Shown: positions 8,276 to 16,628, numbered from the stretch's first letter. The stretch is DNA of 64,000 nt from Streptacidiphilus melanogenes (GCF_000787835.1 NZ_BBPP01000024.1:55694-119693); one strand, 5' to 3'. Translations and numbers: made by a program. Notes: generated by a model not told the origin, from the sequence alone.

Positions 8276-8289
8276 GTGCTGAAATGCCA
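8276..8289 (+). promoter_or_regulatory. Shared upstream element of cvnA genes (copy 2)
   Basis: GTGCTGAAATGCCA, one base different from the block at 2410-2423, located 62 bases before the GTG start of the second cvnA. It marks the promoter region (8053-8351) of conservon 2 as an independent transcription unit. Confidence 0.45.
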
Positions 8290-8351
8290 GCCACCGTGGG
8301 ATGACCCCCGGTATGCACGACAAGGCCGCCCCGGCCGAGAGGTTGAGTCGA

Positions 8352-11300
8352 GTGAGCCACAACGAGGCAGCTCCAGGTGCCGGTAGCGCACCCCAGGTCC
8401 GGCCTGCAGGTCGGCTCTCCCTGAGCAACCGACGCCTGCCCTTCAAGCTGATCGCCATCCTCCTGGTTCCCGTCGTCGCGGCCCTGGCCTTCGCCGGCCT
8501 GCGGGTGCAGAGCTCGGTCACGAGCTGGCGGAACGCCCAGGACGCGGAGAAGACGGCGAAACTGGTCGAGGCCGCGGCCGCCGTCGAAGAAGACATCGAC
8601 CTGGAACGCAACGGTTCCCTTCCCTACCTGATGACGCCGGCCGAGGCGCAGAAGCCCAACGCGACGGTCACCGCCCTGCAGAGCACGACCAACGCTGCGA
8701 TCGACCACTTCAAGCAGCTGGCCGCGAACGCGCCGAACATCGGCCACGTCCGGACGCGCGTCTCGGATGCCCTGAAGGAACTGCAGGGCATCGACACGAT
8801 GCGGAAGATGAACTACAGCCAGCCGGGCACCTCGATCGAGGTGAAGTACTCCTCGCTCACCTCCGCGCTCCAGGGTCTCGACAACGAGCTGGTCTTCGGC
8901 AACGGCAGCAGCATCAACTCCGACGGCCGCGCGATCTACGCGATCACCCTGGCCAAGGACGCCGACTCGATCGTGCAGGCCATCGTGCTGCACATGCTGC
9001 TGGAGAAGTACGAGCCGGACGGCGACCCGAAGAGCGCGGCCTCCCAGGCCTACGGCAGCCAGCAGCTCGGCACCTACGCCTACTACTACCTCGAGGGCAT
9101 CGCCCAGCAGGAGTTCACCAACGCCGCCGACCCGACGTTCGTCGCCGCGCTGAACCAGGGCCTGCAGAACGTGCAGGCGGCCATGGAGAACGCCTCCCAG
9201 CAGGCCGCGGCCGCGGCCCAGGCCAACGGCGGCAAGAGCCAGAAGCCGCTGACCATCGACCAGATGGTCGCGCTCATGTACACCGCCACCTCGTCGAAGG
9301 CCGCGAGGGCCGCGGGCGTCACGCCCGCGCTGTGGACCAACGAGACCAGCGCCGTGTTCGACGCGCTGCGCACCGTCGAGAAGAAGCTGATCGCCGACGC
9401 GGTGAACCAGTCCTCGACCGCGGCGGACAACGCCCGCAACGACGCCATCATGAACGGCGCCATCGTGCTCGTGGCGGTGCTCCTGGCCGGCCTGGTGACC
9501 ACGCTCGTCGCCCGCTCGATGATCGGCAACATGCGCCGCCTGCAGCGTGGCGCCCAGCAGGTCGCCCACGAGCGCCTGCCCGACCTGGTGCGCCAGCTCT
9601 CCAAGACCGACCCGGGCAAGGTGGACCTCACGGTCGCCCCGATCCAGGTCGCCGGCAAGGACGAGATCGCCGAGGTCGCCCGCGCCTTCGACGAGGTCCA
9701 CCGCGAGGCCATCCGACTCGCCTCCGAGCAGGCCATGCTCCGTGGCAACGTCAACGCGATCTTCACCAACCTCTCGCGCCGCTCGCACGGCCTGATCGAA
9801 CGCCAGCTGGCACTGATCACGGACCTGGAGAACAACGAGGCCGACCCGGACCAGTTGGAGAACCTCTTCAAGCTGGACCACCTCGCCACCCGCATGCGCC
9901 GCAACGGCGACAACCTGCTGGTTCTGGCGGGCGAGGACCCCGGCCGCTCCTGGGGTGAGCCGATCCCGCTGGTGGACGTGCTCCGCGCGGCCGCCTCCGA
10001 GGTGGAGCAGTACGAGCGCATCGAACTGGCCGGCATACCCGAGACCGACGTCGTCGGTCCCGCCGTCACCGACCTCGTGCACCTGCTGGCCGAGTTGCTG
10101 GAGAACGCCACCACCTTCTCCAGCCCGCAGACCAAGGTCCGGGTCACCGCGACCCGCCTGCCCGACCAGCGCGTGCTGGTCGAGATCCACGACAAGGGCA
10201 TCGGCCTCACCGCCGAGGACTTCGCAGAGATCAACGCGAAGCTGGCCGAGCCGCCGACGGTGGACGCCTCCGTCTCCCGGCAGATGGGCCTCTTCGTGGT
10301 CGGCCGCCTGGCCGAGCGCCACGGCATCCGCGTCCAGCTGCGCCCCTCCGGCGAGTCCGCCGGCACCACCTCGCTGGTCATGCTGCCCGAGCGGCTGACC
10401 CAGGTCGCCGGTGTCGCGCAGCCCGAGGAGCAGTTCACCGTCTCCCGCATCTACCCGGAGTCCGCCCAGGGCGCCGAGATGCCGGGCATGCGCACCGCGA
10501 GCGAGCTGGGCTTCGACGACAGCCGCTACGACCGGGCCCTGGGCGCCGGCGACCAGGCCTCCGCGCTCGACTCGGTGCAGCGCTCGCTGCGTCTCGGCCA
10601 GCGCCGCAACGCGGCCGCGCTGGAGCCGGGCGAGCCGTTCGACCCCGCCGCCTTCCACAACGGCCAGGCGCCCGCCGAGTACGGCGACTACGGCTCCGGT
10701 CAGGACTACGGCAACCGCGGCTACGACCAGAACTTCGAGCAGAACGCCGAAGCCCAGTACCGCTCCGAGTTCGGCACGCAGTTCGGCTCCGAGCCCGGCA
10801 ACGACTACTCCGGCGCCGGCGAGTACGGCGGCGGCAACGGCTACGGCGGGCAGTTCGGCGCGGAGCCCGCGACCGGCCACCCGCAGGAGTCCGGCTTCGA
10901 GACCGGGCGCTACACCTCGCAGCACTTCGAGGCGGGCGTGGCGGACCAGGGCGGCTACGGCCAGGACTACGCCGAGGACACCTACTTCACCCCCGGCTCC
11001 ACCCCGGGCATGCAGCACTACGGCACCTCCGCACCGGCCTACGAACCCGGCCCGGCCCCCACGCAGGGCGCACAGCCGCCCGCCACGGGCCCCGGCGGGC
11101 TGCCGACCCGGCGCCCCGGCGCCGCGCTCGGCGGCAACGCGATCGGCAGCCAGGGGGCCGGCGAGCGTCCCAACTGGTTCACCGGCGCCAGGGAGACCGG
11201 CCAGACGACCAGCGCCATGCCGGTCATGCCGCCCTCCAACGGCCGCCCCGCGGCCGCGCTGCCGGCGGCCGGTCAGAGCGGTGCCGCGGCCCGGGAGATC

Positions 11301-11555
11301 GTCGACGGCGGGAAGACCGTCTCCGGACTGCCCCGCCGCGTCCCCCGGCAGAACCTGCTGCCCGGCCAGATCGCAGACCCGGACGCGGCGGTCACCCCCG
11401 ACCCGACCGCGTCCCAGCCCCAGCTGTCCCGTTCCCCCGAAGAGGTCCGCGGGCGTCTCACCAACCTGCGCCGCGGCATCCAGCAAGGACACAACGTGGG
11501 CGACAACCCCCACCAGGGCTCTGGCCCGTACGGCACCAACCCCCAGGAGCGTTGA
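8352..11555 (+). CDS. cvnA: Conservon 2 sensor-kinase-like protein CvnA
   Basis: A 1067-residue homologue of the first CvnA. GTG 8352 is preferred because GAGAGGTTGAG sits just upstream, nearly the same leader as the first cvnA; an upstream ATG at 8301 in frame is possible. TM1 lies at about residues 33-55, followed by a large extracellular region. TM2 is at about 366-390, then HAMP and FKLDHLATRMRR. The ATPase N box LLAELLENATTF is near 577 and G1 DKGIGL near 613. The disordered tail (about 684-1067) is rich in Gly, Tyr and Gln, unlike the Gly/Pro/Gln tail of its paralogue. The two tails agree again at the very end (EVRGRLTNLRRGIQQG and GSGPYG..PQER). The extracellular domains differ strongly, so the two conservons probably sense different signals. 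Confidence 0.93.
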   Translation: MSHNEAAPGAGSAPQVRPAGRLSLSNRRLPFKLIAILLVPVVAALAFAGLRVQSSVTSWRNAQDAEKTAKLVEAAAAVEEDIDLERNGSLPYLMTPAEAQKPNATVTALQSTTNAAIDHFKQLAANAPNIGHVRTRVSDALKELQGIDTMRKMNYSQPGTSIEVKYSSLTSALQGLDNELVFGNGSSINSDGRAIYAITLAKDADSIVQAIVLHMLLEKYEPDGDPKSAASQAYGSQQLGTYAYYYLEGIAQQEFTNAADPTFVAALNQGLQNVQAAMENASQQAAAAAQANGGKSQKPLTIDQMVALMYTATSSKAARAAGVTPALWTNETSAVFDALRTVEKKLIADAVNQSSTAADNARNDAIMNGAIVLVAVLLAGLVTTLVARSMIGNMRRLQRGAQQVAHERLPDLVRQLSKTDPGKVDLTVAPIQVAGKDEIAEVARAFDEVHREAIRLASEQAMLRGNVNAIFTNLSRRSHGLIERQLALITDLENNEADPDQLENLFKLDHLATRMRRNGDNLLVLAGEDPGRSWGEPIPLVDVLRAAASEVEQYERIELAGIPETDVVGPAVTDLVHLLAELLENATTFSSPQTKVRVTATRLPDQRVLVEIHDKGIGLTAEDFAEINAKLAEPPTVDASVSRQMGLFVVGRLAERHGIRVQLRPSGESAGTTSLVMLPERLTQVAGVAQPEEQFTVSRIYPESAQGAEMPGMRTASELGFDDSRYDRALGAGDQASALDSVQRSLRLGQRRNAAALEPGEPFDPAAFHNGQAPAEYGDYGSGQDYGNRGYDQNFEQNAEAQYRSEFGTQFGSEPGNDYSGAGEYGGGNGYGGQFGAEPATGHPQESGFETGRYTSQHFEAGVADQGGYGQDYAEDTYFTPGSTPGMQHYGTSAPAYEPGPAPTQGAQPPATGPGGLPTRRPGAALGGNAIGSQGAGERPNWFTGARETGQTTSAMPVMPPSNGRPAAALPAAGQSGAAAREIVDGGKTVSGLPRRVPRQNLLPGQIADPDAAVTPDPTASQPQLSRSPEEVRGRLTNLRRGIQQGHNVGDNPHQGSGPYGTNPQER

Positions 11556-11561
11556 TCCAAG

Positions 11562-11984
11562 ATGAGTCAGATGAGCCAGGCGGCCCAGAACCTCAACTGG
11601 TTGATCACCAACTTCGTCGACAACACCCCCGGGGTGTCGCACACCGTGGTGGTCTCGGCAGACGGACTGCTGCTCGCCATGTCCGAGGGCTTCCCCCGCG
11701 ACCGCGCCGACCAGCTCGCCGCCGTCGCCTCCGGCCTCACCTCGCTGACCCAGGGCGCCTCCCGCATCTTCGAAGGCGGAAAGGTCACCCAGACCGTCGT
11801 CGAGATGGAACGCGGCTTCCTCTTCATCATGGCGGTCTCCGACGGCTCCTCCCTCGCCGTCCTCGCCTCCCCCGACAGCGACATCGGCCTCGTCGGCTAC
11901 GAAATGGCCCTCCTGGTCGACCGCGCCGGAACCGTACTCACCCCGGCCCTCCGCGCCGAACTCCAGGGGAGCCTTCTGCACTGA
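11562..11984 (+). CDS. cvnB: Conservon 2 roadblock/LC7 protein CvnB
   Basis: A 140-residue roadblock/LC7 protein, identical in sequence to the first CvnB. The DNA matches base for base over about the first 405 positions, including all wobble positions; only two bases differ, close to the stop. The start lies six bases after the cvnA stop codon. Because the two CvnB proteins are the same, they cannot by themselves provide specificity between the two sensor systems; cross-talk or a shared pool is possible. Confidence 0.95.
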   Translation: MSQMSQAAQNLNWLITNFVDNTPGVSHTVVVSADGLLLAMSEGFPRDRADQLAAVASGLTSLTQGASRIFEGGKVTQTVVEMERGFLFIMAVSDGSSLAVLASPDSDIGLVGYEMALLVDRAGTVLTPALRAELQGSLLH

Positions 11985-11987
11985 TCA

Positions 11988-12008
11988 GACGTCATAGCTG
12001 ATGACGTC
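11988..12008. promoter_or_regulatory. Perfect palindrome between cvnB and cvnC (conservon 2)
   Basis: GACGTCAT-AGCTG-ATGACGTC: 8-base arms, 5-base spacer, immediately after the cvnB stop and 43 bases before the cvnC start. It could be an operator for a dimeric regulator or a small RNA hairpin. The equivalent gap of conservon 1 has a different, longer hairpin. Confidence 0.55.
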
Positions 12009-12051
12009 ACCAAGAACCACGTCCGCACCATTTCGACTGTGAGGAGGAACC

Positions 12052-12627
12052 GTGACACCGCCCGAGGACCAGAACGGCCAGTACGGCGCTGCCTATCCGG
12101 GGACAGGCCACGACGCGTTCGGCGGTCCCGCCGGCGGCTACGCCCCGGCTCCTGGGTACGCCGGTTACAACCAGGCACCCCTTGCCGGGCAGTCCGGCTA
12201 CTGGCAGGACCAGCAGCCGCAGGAGTGGCAGCCCCAGTCCCAGCCCTCCGGCCGCCCCCACGCTCCGGTCGAGATGGACCAGGACGACGAGCCGCTCATC
12301 CGCCCCTACGCGATGACCGGCGGCCGGACCCGTCCGCGCTACCAGCTCGCGATCGAGGCGCTGGTGTCGACCACCGCCGCCCCGGAGCGGATCGGTTCTC
12401 TGCTGCCCGAGCACCAGCGCATCTGCAGCCTGTGCACCGACATCAAGTCGGTCGCCGAGATCTCGGCGCTGCTCTCGATGCCGCTCGGCGTGGCCCGCAT
12501 CCTCGTCGCCGACCTGGCCGAGTCCGGCCTCGTCGCGATCCACCAGCCTGCCGCCGGGGGCGAATCCGGCGGAACGCCTGATGTGACACTGCTCGAAAGG
12601 GTGCTCAGTGGACTTCGCAAGCTCTAG
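12052..12627 (+). CDS. cvnC: Conservon 2 DUF742 protein CvnC
   Basis: A 191-residue DUF742 protein. The GTG at 12052 follows GAGGAGG at good spacing. Residues 1-80 are a low-complexity Gly/Tyr/Pro/Gln-rich extension absent from the first CvnC. The conserved domain begins at RPYAMTGGRTRPRYQLAIEALV and ends LLERVLSGLRKL, overlapping cvnD by 20 bases exactly as in conservon 1. Its role is as adaptor in the CvnABCD complex. The extension resembles the Tyr/Gln-rich tail of its own CvnA partner, which hints at interaction through disordered regions. Confidence 0.93.
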   Translation: MTPPEDQNGQYGAAYPGTGHDAFGGPAGGYAPAPGYAGYNQAPLAGQSGYWQDQQPQEWQPQSQPSGRPHAPVEMDQDDEPLIRPYAMTGGRTRPRYQLAIEALVSTTAAPERIGSLLPEHQRICSLCTDIKSVAEISALLSMPLGVARILVADLAESGLVAIHQPAAGGESGGTPDVTLLERVLSGLRKL

Positions 12628-13204
12628 GCCGACTGCCCCGGCCGCGACCGGGGGCCGCAGCACGACCTCCGCGAAGATCGTGGTGGCGGGCGGCTTCGGC
12701 GTGGGCAAGACGACCCTCGTCGGCGCGGTCTCCGAGATCAACCCGCTGCGTACCGAGGCCGTGATGACCTCGGCCTCGGCCGGGATCGACGACCTCAGCC
12801 ACGTCAGCGGCAAGACGACCACGACGGTCGCCATGGACTTCGGCCGCATCACCCTCGACGAGGACCTGATCCTCTACCTGTTCGGCACCCCCGGACAGGA
12901 CCGCTTCTGGTTCATGTGGGACGACCTGGTCCGCGGCGCCATCGGCGCCGTCGTCCTGGTCGACACCCGCCGCCTCGCCGACTGCTTCCCCGCGATCGAC
13001 TACTTCGAGAACAGCGGCCTGCCGTTCATCGTCGCGGTCAACGCCTTCGACGGCAGCCAGACCCACACCCCGGAAGAGGTCCGCGAGGCCCTCCAGCTGG
13101 GTCACGACACGCCGATCATCACCACGGACGCCCGCCGCCGCGACAGCGCCAAGTCCGCGCTGATCACGCTCGTCGAGCACGCACTGCTGGCCCGCCTGCG
13201 GTAG
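12608..13204 (+). CDS. cvnD: Conservon 2 small GTPase CvnD
   Basis: A 198-residue Ras-like GTPase with P-loop GGFGVGKTT, GTPGQDRFW and a G4-like VNAFDG. It is very close to the first CvnD; the differences concentrate at the N-terminus and after residue 140. The GTG start is embedded in the end of cvnC. A strong terminator follows at 13220-13251, closing the double-conservon block. Confidence 0.94.
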   Translation: MDFASSRPTAPAATGGRSTTSAKIVVAGGFGVGKTTLVGAVSEINPLRTEAVMTSASAGIDDLSHVSGKTTTTVAMDFGRITLDEDLILYLFGTPGQDRFWFMWDDLVRGAIGAVVLVDTRRLADCFPAIDYFENSGLPFIVAVNAFDGSQTHTPEEVREALQLGHDTPIITTDARRRDSAKSALITLVEHALLARLR

Positions 13205-13219
13205 CCGGCACGACACTCG

Positions 13220-13251
13220 GAAGGGCGCGAGGAACTCTCCTCGCGCCCTTC
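13220..13251 (+). terminator. Terminator after conservon 2
   Basis: A perfect 14-bp stem, GAAGGGCGCGAGGA against TCCTCGCGCCCTTC, with an ACTC loop, 15 bases after the cvnD stop. Confidence 0.9.
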
Positions 13252-13374
13252 GTCGTTCCCCGGCGGCGACGCGACGCGCGGAGCCGTACCCGGACATCAC
13301 CGCCGCGGGCGGTCGCCGACCGGCTCGGGCCGAACATCGGGGAACCCGAGCCGGGCCACCGGGGCCGGGTCCGC

Positions 13375-13566
13375 ATGCCCGGCGCGGTGCCCGCCCGCAT
13401 CGACGAGCCGGTCGGACCGCTGGTGAGGCCGGGCCATGACGGGATCTTCCGGGTGTGGGCGTCCGATCCGAGGCGGGTGCTCGTTCAGACCCGGAGCCCG
13501 CGGGAGGCCGCCGCGGTGGCCGCGGCGGCGCTTGCCGAGGGGTGCGGGCCCGCCGTCACGGAGTGA
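13375..13566 (+). CDS. Possible small protein, convergent with cimA
   Basis: A 63-residue open frame from ATG 13375, with strongly GC-biased third positions. It contains a plausible folded segment, GIFRVWASDPRRVLVQTRSP, then an alanine-rich helix, and overlaps the cimA stop by 11 bases tail to tail. There is no convincing ribosome-binding site, and the upstream region follows a terminator, so it would need its own promoter. It may be a genuine small gene or the remnant of a longer one. I do not recognise a family. Confidence 0.4.
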   Translation: MPGAVPARIDEPVGPLVRPGHDGIFRVWASDPRRVLVQTRSPREAAAVAAAALAEGCGPAVTE

Positions 13567-15148
13567 GGCCGGCCCGGACGAGCCCGAAGGTGTAGGCGTC
13601 GTCGAGGGCCTGCCAGGAGGCGCCGATGACGTTCTCGGCGACGCCGACCGTGGACCAGGTGGACTCGCCGTCGGTGGTCTCGATCAGGACGCGGGTCTTG
13701 GAGCCCGTGCCGTGCTGGCCCTCCAGGATGCGGACCTTGTAGTCCGTCAGTTCCAGCTTGGCCAGCTGGGGGTAGAAGCGGCCCACCGCGGCCCGCAGGG
13801 CGGCGTCCAGGGCGTCGACGGGGCCGTTGCCCTCCCCCGTGGCGACGATGCGCTCGCCCTTGGCCCAGAGCTTGACGGTGGCCTCGTTGGCGGTCGAACC
13901 GTCGGCCCGCTGCTCGGCGATGGCGCGCCAGGACTCGAGGGTGAAGAAGCGGTCCTGGACGCCCTGGACCTCGGCACGGAGCAGGAGTTCGAAGGAGGCG
14001 TCGGCCGCCTCGAAGGTGTAGCCGGCGAGTTCCTTCTCCTTGACCCGGTCGACCACGCGCCCGGCGAGGTCGCGGTCGGTGGAGAGGTCGTAGCCCAGCT
14101 CCTTGCCCTTGAGCTCGACCGAGGCGCGGCCGGCCATGTCGGAGACCAGCATCCGCATGGTGTTGCCGACCAGGGCCGGATCGGTGTGCTGGTAGAGGTC
14201 GGGGTCGACCTTGATGGCCGAGGCGTGCAGGCCCGCCTTGTGGGCGAACGCGGAGACGCCCACGTAGGGCTGGTGCGTGGAGGGGGTGAGGTTCACGACC
14301 TCGGCGATCGCGTGCGAGATGCGGGTCATCTCGGAGAGCCGGTCCTGCGGCAGCACCCGTCGGTCGTACTTGAGCTCCAGCGCGCCCACGACGGGGAAGA
14401 GGTTGGCGTTGCCGACCCGCTCGCCGTAGCCGTTCGCGGTGCACTGGACGTGCGTCGCGCCCGCGTCGACCGCGGCGAGGGTGTTGGCGACGGCGCAGCC
14501 GGTGTCGTCCTGGGCGTGCATGCCCAGGCGCGCGCCGGTCTCCGCGAGGACGTCGGCGACGATCTCGCGGACGCCGCCGGGCAGCATGCCGCCGTTGGTG
14601 TCGCAGAGCACGACCACGTCCGCGCCGGCCTCGTGCGCGGCGCGGACGACCGACAGGGCGTACTCCCGGTTGGCCTTGTAGCCGTCGAAGAAGTGCTCGC
14701 AGTCGATGAACACCCGCTTCCCCTGGGCGCGCAGGTACGCGACGCTGTCGCGGACCATGGCCAGGTTCTCCTCCAGCGTGGTGCGCAGCGCCAGATCCAC
14801 GTGCCGGTCGTGGGCCTTGGCGACGAGCGTGACCACCGGCGCGCCGGAGGCGACCAGGGCCCGCAGTTGCGGGTCGTCCTCGGCGGTGCCGCCGGCCCGG
14901 CGGGTCGCGCCGAAGGCGACCAGCTGGGCGTTCTCCAGCTTCAGTTCGTTCGCCGCGCGGGCGAAGAACTCGGTGTCGCGCGGGTTGGCACCGGGCCAGC
15001 CGCCCTCGATGAAGCCCACGCCGAACTCGTCCAGGTAACGGGCGATGGCGAGCTTGTCCGCGACGGTGAGGTTGATGCCCTCGCGCTGTGCGCCGTCGCG
15101 CAGCGTGGTGTCGAAGACGTGGAAATCGTCGCTGGGACTGGCGTTCAT
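13556..15148 (-). CDS. cimA: (R)-citramalate synthase
   Basis: A 530-residue member of the LeuA/CimA/homocitrate synthase family. It condenses acetyl-CoA with pyruvate to citramalate, opening the threonine-independent route to isoleucine. Visible motifs: FDTTLRDGAQREGI (residues 12-25), which carries the metal-binding Asp and catalytic Arg; a TIM-barrel core with CDTNGGMLPGG and the metal-binding H-x-H-type site in LGMHAQDDTG; the GYGERVGNAN segment; then a LeuA allosteric-type domain from about residue 395. GYGERVGN and overall length favour CimA over LeuA. It is preceded by a leader-peptide attenuator (15186-15288), fitting end-product control by branched-chain amino acids, and lies next to ilvE and leuB. 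Confidence 0.9.
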   Translation of the reverse strand: MNASPSDDFHVFDTTLRDGAQREGINLTVADKLAIARYLDEFGVGFIEGGWPGANPRDTEFFARAANELKLENAQLVAFGATRRAGGTAEDDPQLRALVASGAPVVTLVAKAHDRHVDLALRTTLEENLAMVRDSVAYLRAQGKRVFIDCEHFFDGYKANREYALSVVRAAHEAGADVVVLCDTNGGMLPGGVREIVADVLAETGARLGMHAQDDTGCAVANTLAAVDAGATHVQCTANGYGERVGNANLFPVVGALELKYDRRVLPQDRLSEMTRISHAIAEVVNLTPSTHQPYVGVSAFAHKAGLHASAIKVDPDLYQHTDPALVGNTMRMLVSDMAGRASVELKGKELGYDLSTDRDLAGRVVDRVKEKELAGYTFEAADASFELLLRAEVQGVQDRFFTLESWRAIAEQRADGSTANEATVKLWAKGERIVATGEGNGPVDALDAALRAAVGRFYPQLAKLELTDYKVRILEGQHGTGSKTRVLIETTDGESTWSTVGVAENVIGASWQALDDAYTFGLVRAGLTP

Positions 15149-15185
15149 GGCCGGTGGTCTCCTGTCGGTGGCTGCTCGTTCAACG

Positions 15186-15214
15186 AAAAAGACCCCTCGC
15201 GGATGCGAGAGGTC
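15186..15214 (-). terminator. Attenuator terminator before cimA
   Basis: In the minus-strand transcript, GACCTCTCGC-ATCC-GCGAGGGGTC (one G-U pair) is followed directly by five U residues: a textbook intrinsic terminator, 38 bases upstream of the cimA start. Its left arm, CAGACCT, can instead pair with AGGTCTG at 15245-15251, which overlaps the end of the leader peptide. Terminator and antiterminator are therefore mutually exclusive. A separate small hairpin (GTTCCT/AGGAAC, 15228-15243) lies between them. Confidence 0.85.
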
Positions 15215-15243
15215 TGCACGCTGGTCGGTTCCTGCTCAGGAAC

Positions 15244-15288
15244 TCAGACCTGCGCGCTGCAGCTGATAATCAGTGCGAGCTTGGGCAC
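15244..15288 (-). CDS. Candidate leader peptide of the cimA attenuator
   Basis: A 14-codon frame from GTG 15288 giving MPKLALIISCSAQV and a TGA stop. It has consecutive Leu-Ile-Ile codons (CTG ATT ATC), including ATT, a rare codon at this GC content, plus a further Leu and a Val. The stop codon overlaps the antiterminator arm, so a ribosome reaching the stop would free the terminator, while one stalled at the Leu/Ile codons would leave the antiterminator free to form. No strong Shine-Dalgarno is visible, so the exact start is uncertain. Confidence 0.7.
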   Translation of the reverse strand: MPKLALIISCSAQV

Positions 15289-15366
15289 GTTCGCAGTCTG
15301 ACACAGTGGCCGCGGAACGGGCCGCGCATCTTGCGATGCGAGATACGCGGCCGTCCTACGAGATGC

Positions 15367-16464
15367 TCAGACGATCGGGTGCATCCAGCCGTGGGTGTCC
15401 TCGCGCTGACCGGTCTGCAGCGCCAGCAGCGTCTCGCGGAGCCTCATGGTGACCGGGCCGGGCTTGCCGTCGCCGACCTGCCAGTCGCCGCGGGCGGACT
15501 TGACCGAGCCGACCGGGGTGATCACCGCGGCTGTGCCGCAGGCAAAGACCTCGGTGAGGGTGCCGTCCGCGTTCGCCTCACGCCACTCGTCGGTGGAGAT
15601 CTTCCGCTCCTCGGTGGCGTAGCCGAGGTCGGCGGCGATGGAGAGGAGCGAGTCGCGGGTGATGCCGGGCAGCAGCGAGCCGGAGAGCTCGGGGGTGACG
15701 ACCTTCGCGTTCTCGCCCTCGCCGAAGACGAAGTAGAGGTTCATGCCGCCCATCTCCTCGATCCAGCGGCGCTCCACGGCGTCCAGCCAGACGACCTGGT
15801 CGCAACCGTGGCCGGCGGCCTGGGCCTGGGCGACCAGCGAGGCGGCGTAGTTGCCGGCGCACTTGGCCGCGCCGGTGCCGCCGGGCGCCGCGCGGACGTA
15901 CTCCTCGGAGATCCAGACGGAGACCGGCTTGACGCCACCGGGGAAGTACGCGCCGGCCGGGGAGGCGATCAGCATGAAGAGGTACTCGTTGGCCGGGCGC
16001 ACGCCCAGGCCGACCTCGGTGGCGAACATGAACGGACGCAGGTAGAGGCTGGCCTCCTCCTGGGTCGGCACCCACGCCTGGTCCTGGGTGACCAGAGCCT
16101 CGACGGCGGCGACGAACAGCTCCTCGGGCAGCTCCGGCATGGCCAGGCGGGCTGCGGACGCCTGGAAGCGGGCGGCGTTGGCCTCGGGCCGGAAGGTCTG
16201 GATGCGGCCGTCCGCGGTGCGGTAGGCCTTCAGGCCCTCGAAGATCGACTGACCGTAGTGGATGGTCATGTTGGCCGGGTCGATCTCCAGCGGGCCGTAA
16301 GGCACGAGCTGGGCGTCGTGCCAGCCGCGGCCCTCCGTCCAGCGGATGGTCACCATGTTGTCGGTGAAGAAGCGACCGAAGCCGGGGGAGGCCAGCCGGG
16401 CCTCCCGCTCGGCGGCGGGCAGCGGGTGGGCCGAGGGCTTGAGCTCGATAGAGAGGGAGGTCAT
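15367..16464 (-). CDS. ilvE: Branched-chain amino acid aminotransferase
   Basis: A 365-residue class IV PLP aminotransferase that transfers the amino group between glutamate and the keto acids of Leu, Ile and Val. The ATG at 16464 ([11 protein letters not shown]) follows AAGGAC; the longer open frame upstream is non-coding. Signatures: [17 protein letters not shown] (residues about 70-85), [10 protein letters not shown], the PLP-lysine region [40 protein letters not shown] and the [11 protein letters not shown] motif. It neighbours leuB, whose terminator separates them, so it probably has its own promoter. Confidence 0.97.
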   Translation of the reverse strand: MTSLSIELKPSAHPLPAAEREARLASPGFGRFFTDNMVTIRWTEGRGWHDAQLVPYGPLEIDPANMTIHYGQSIFEGLKAYRTADGRIQTFRPEANAARFQASAARLAMPELPEELFVAAVEALVTQDQAWVPTQEEASLYLRPFMFATEVGLGVRPANEYLFMLIASPAGAYFPGGVKPVSVWISEEYVRAAPGGTGAAKCAGNYAASLVAQAQAAGHGCDQVVWLDAVERRWIEEMGGMNLYFVFGEGENAKVVTPELSGSLLPGITRDSLLSIAADLGYATEERKISTDEWREANADGTLTEVFACGTAAVITPVGSVKSARGDWQVGDGKPGPVTMRLRETLLALQTGQREDTHGWMHPIV

Positions 16465-16598
16465 CGACGTTTGTCCTTCACCGTGTCGTCTTGGCGGGGT
16501 GCTCGGCGGGCGAGTCCCCAGGGTCGATAGTCGCACTGATCGGGCGGTGAGCGACAGCCAGGTGCGGTGGACCCGCGTCGGTGAGGAGCGCAAACGCG

Positions 16599-16628
16599 CA
16601 GCACCGGGCCGTCGCCGGCCCGGTGCTG
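16599..16628 (-). terminator. Terminator after leuB
   Basis: A perfect 12-bp stem CAGCACCGGGCC / GGCCCGGTGCTG with a 6-base loop, 27 bases past the leuB stop on the minus strand. Confidence 0.88.

Noticed and set aside
8220-11981. 1253-codon open frame antisense to conservon 2 cvnA/cvnB
   Set aside because: Mirror frame of genuine coding sequence; no motif, and start and stop are unrelated to any RBS.
13205-13374. Continuation of a reading frame from inside cvnD2 into 13566 as one protein
   Set aside because: The frame runs out of phase through cvnD and a terminator; only the 13375-13566 part has plausible coding character.
15149-15300. T-box riboswitch before cimA
   Set aside because: There is no AGGGUGG-type T-box sequence or specifier stem; a leader peptide with exclusive helices explains the region better.
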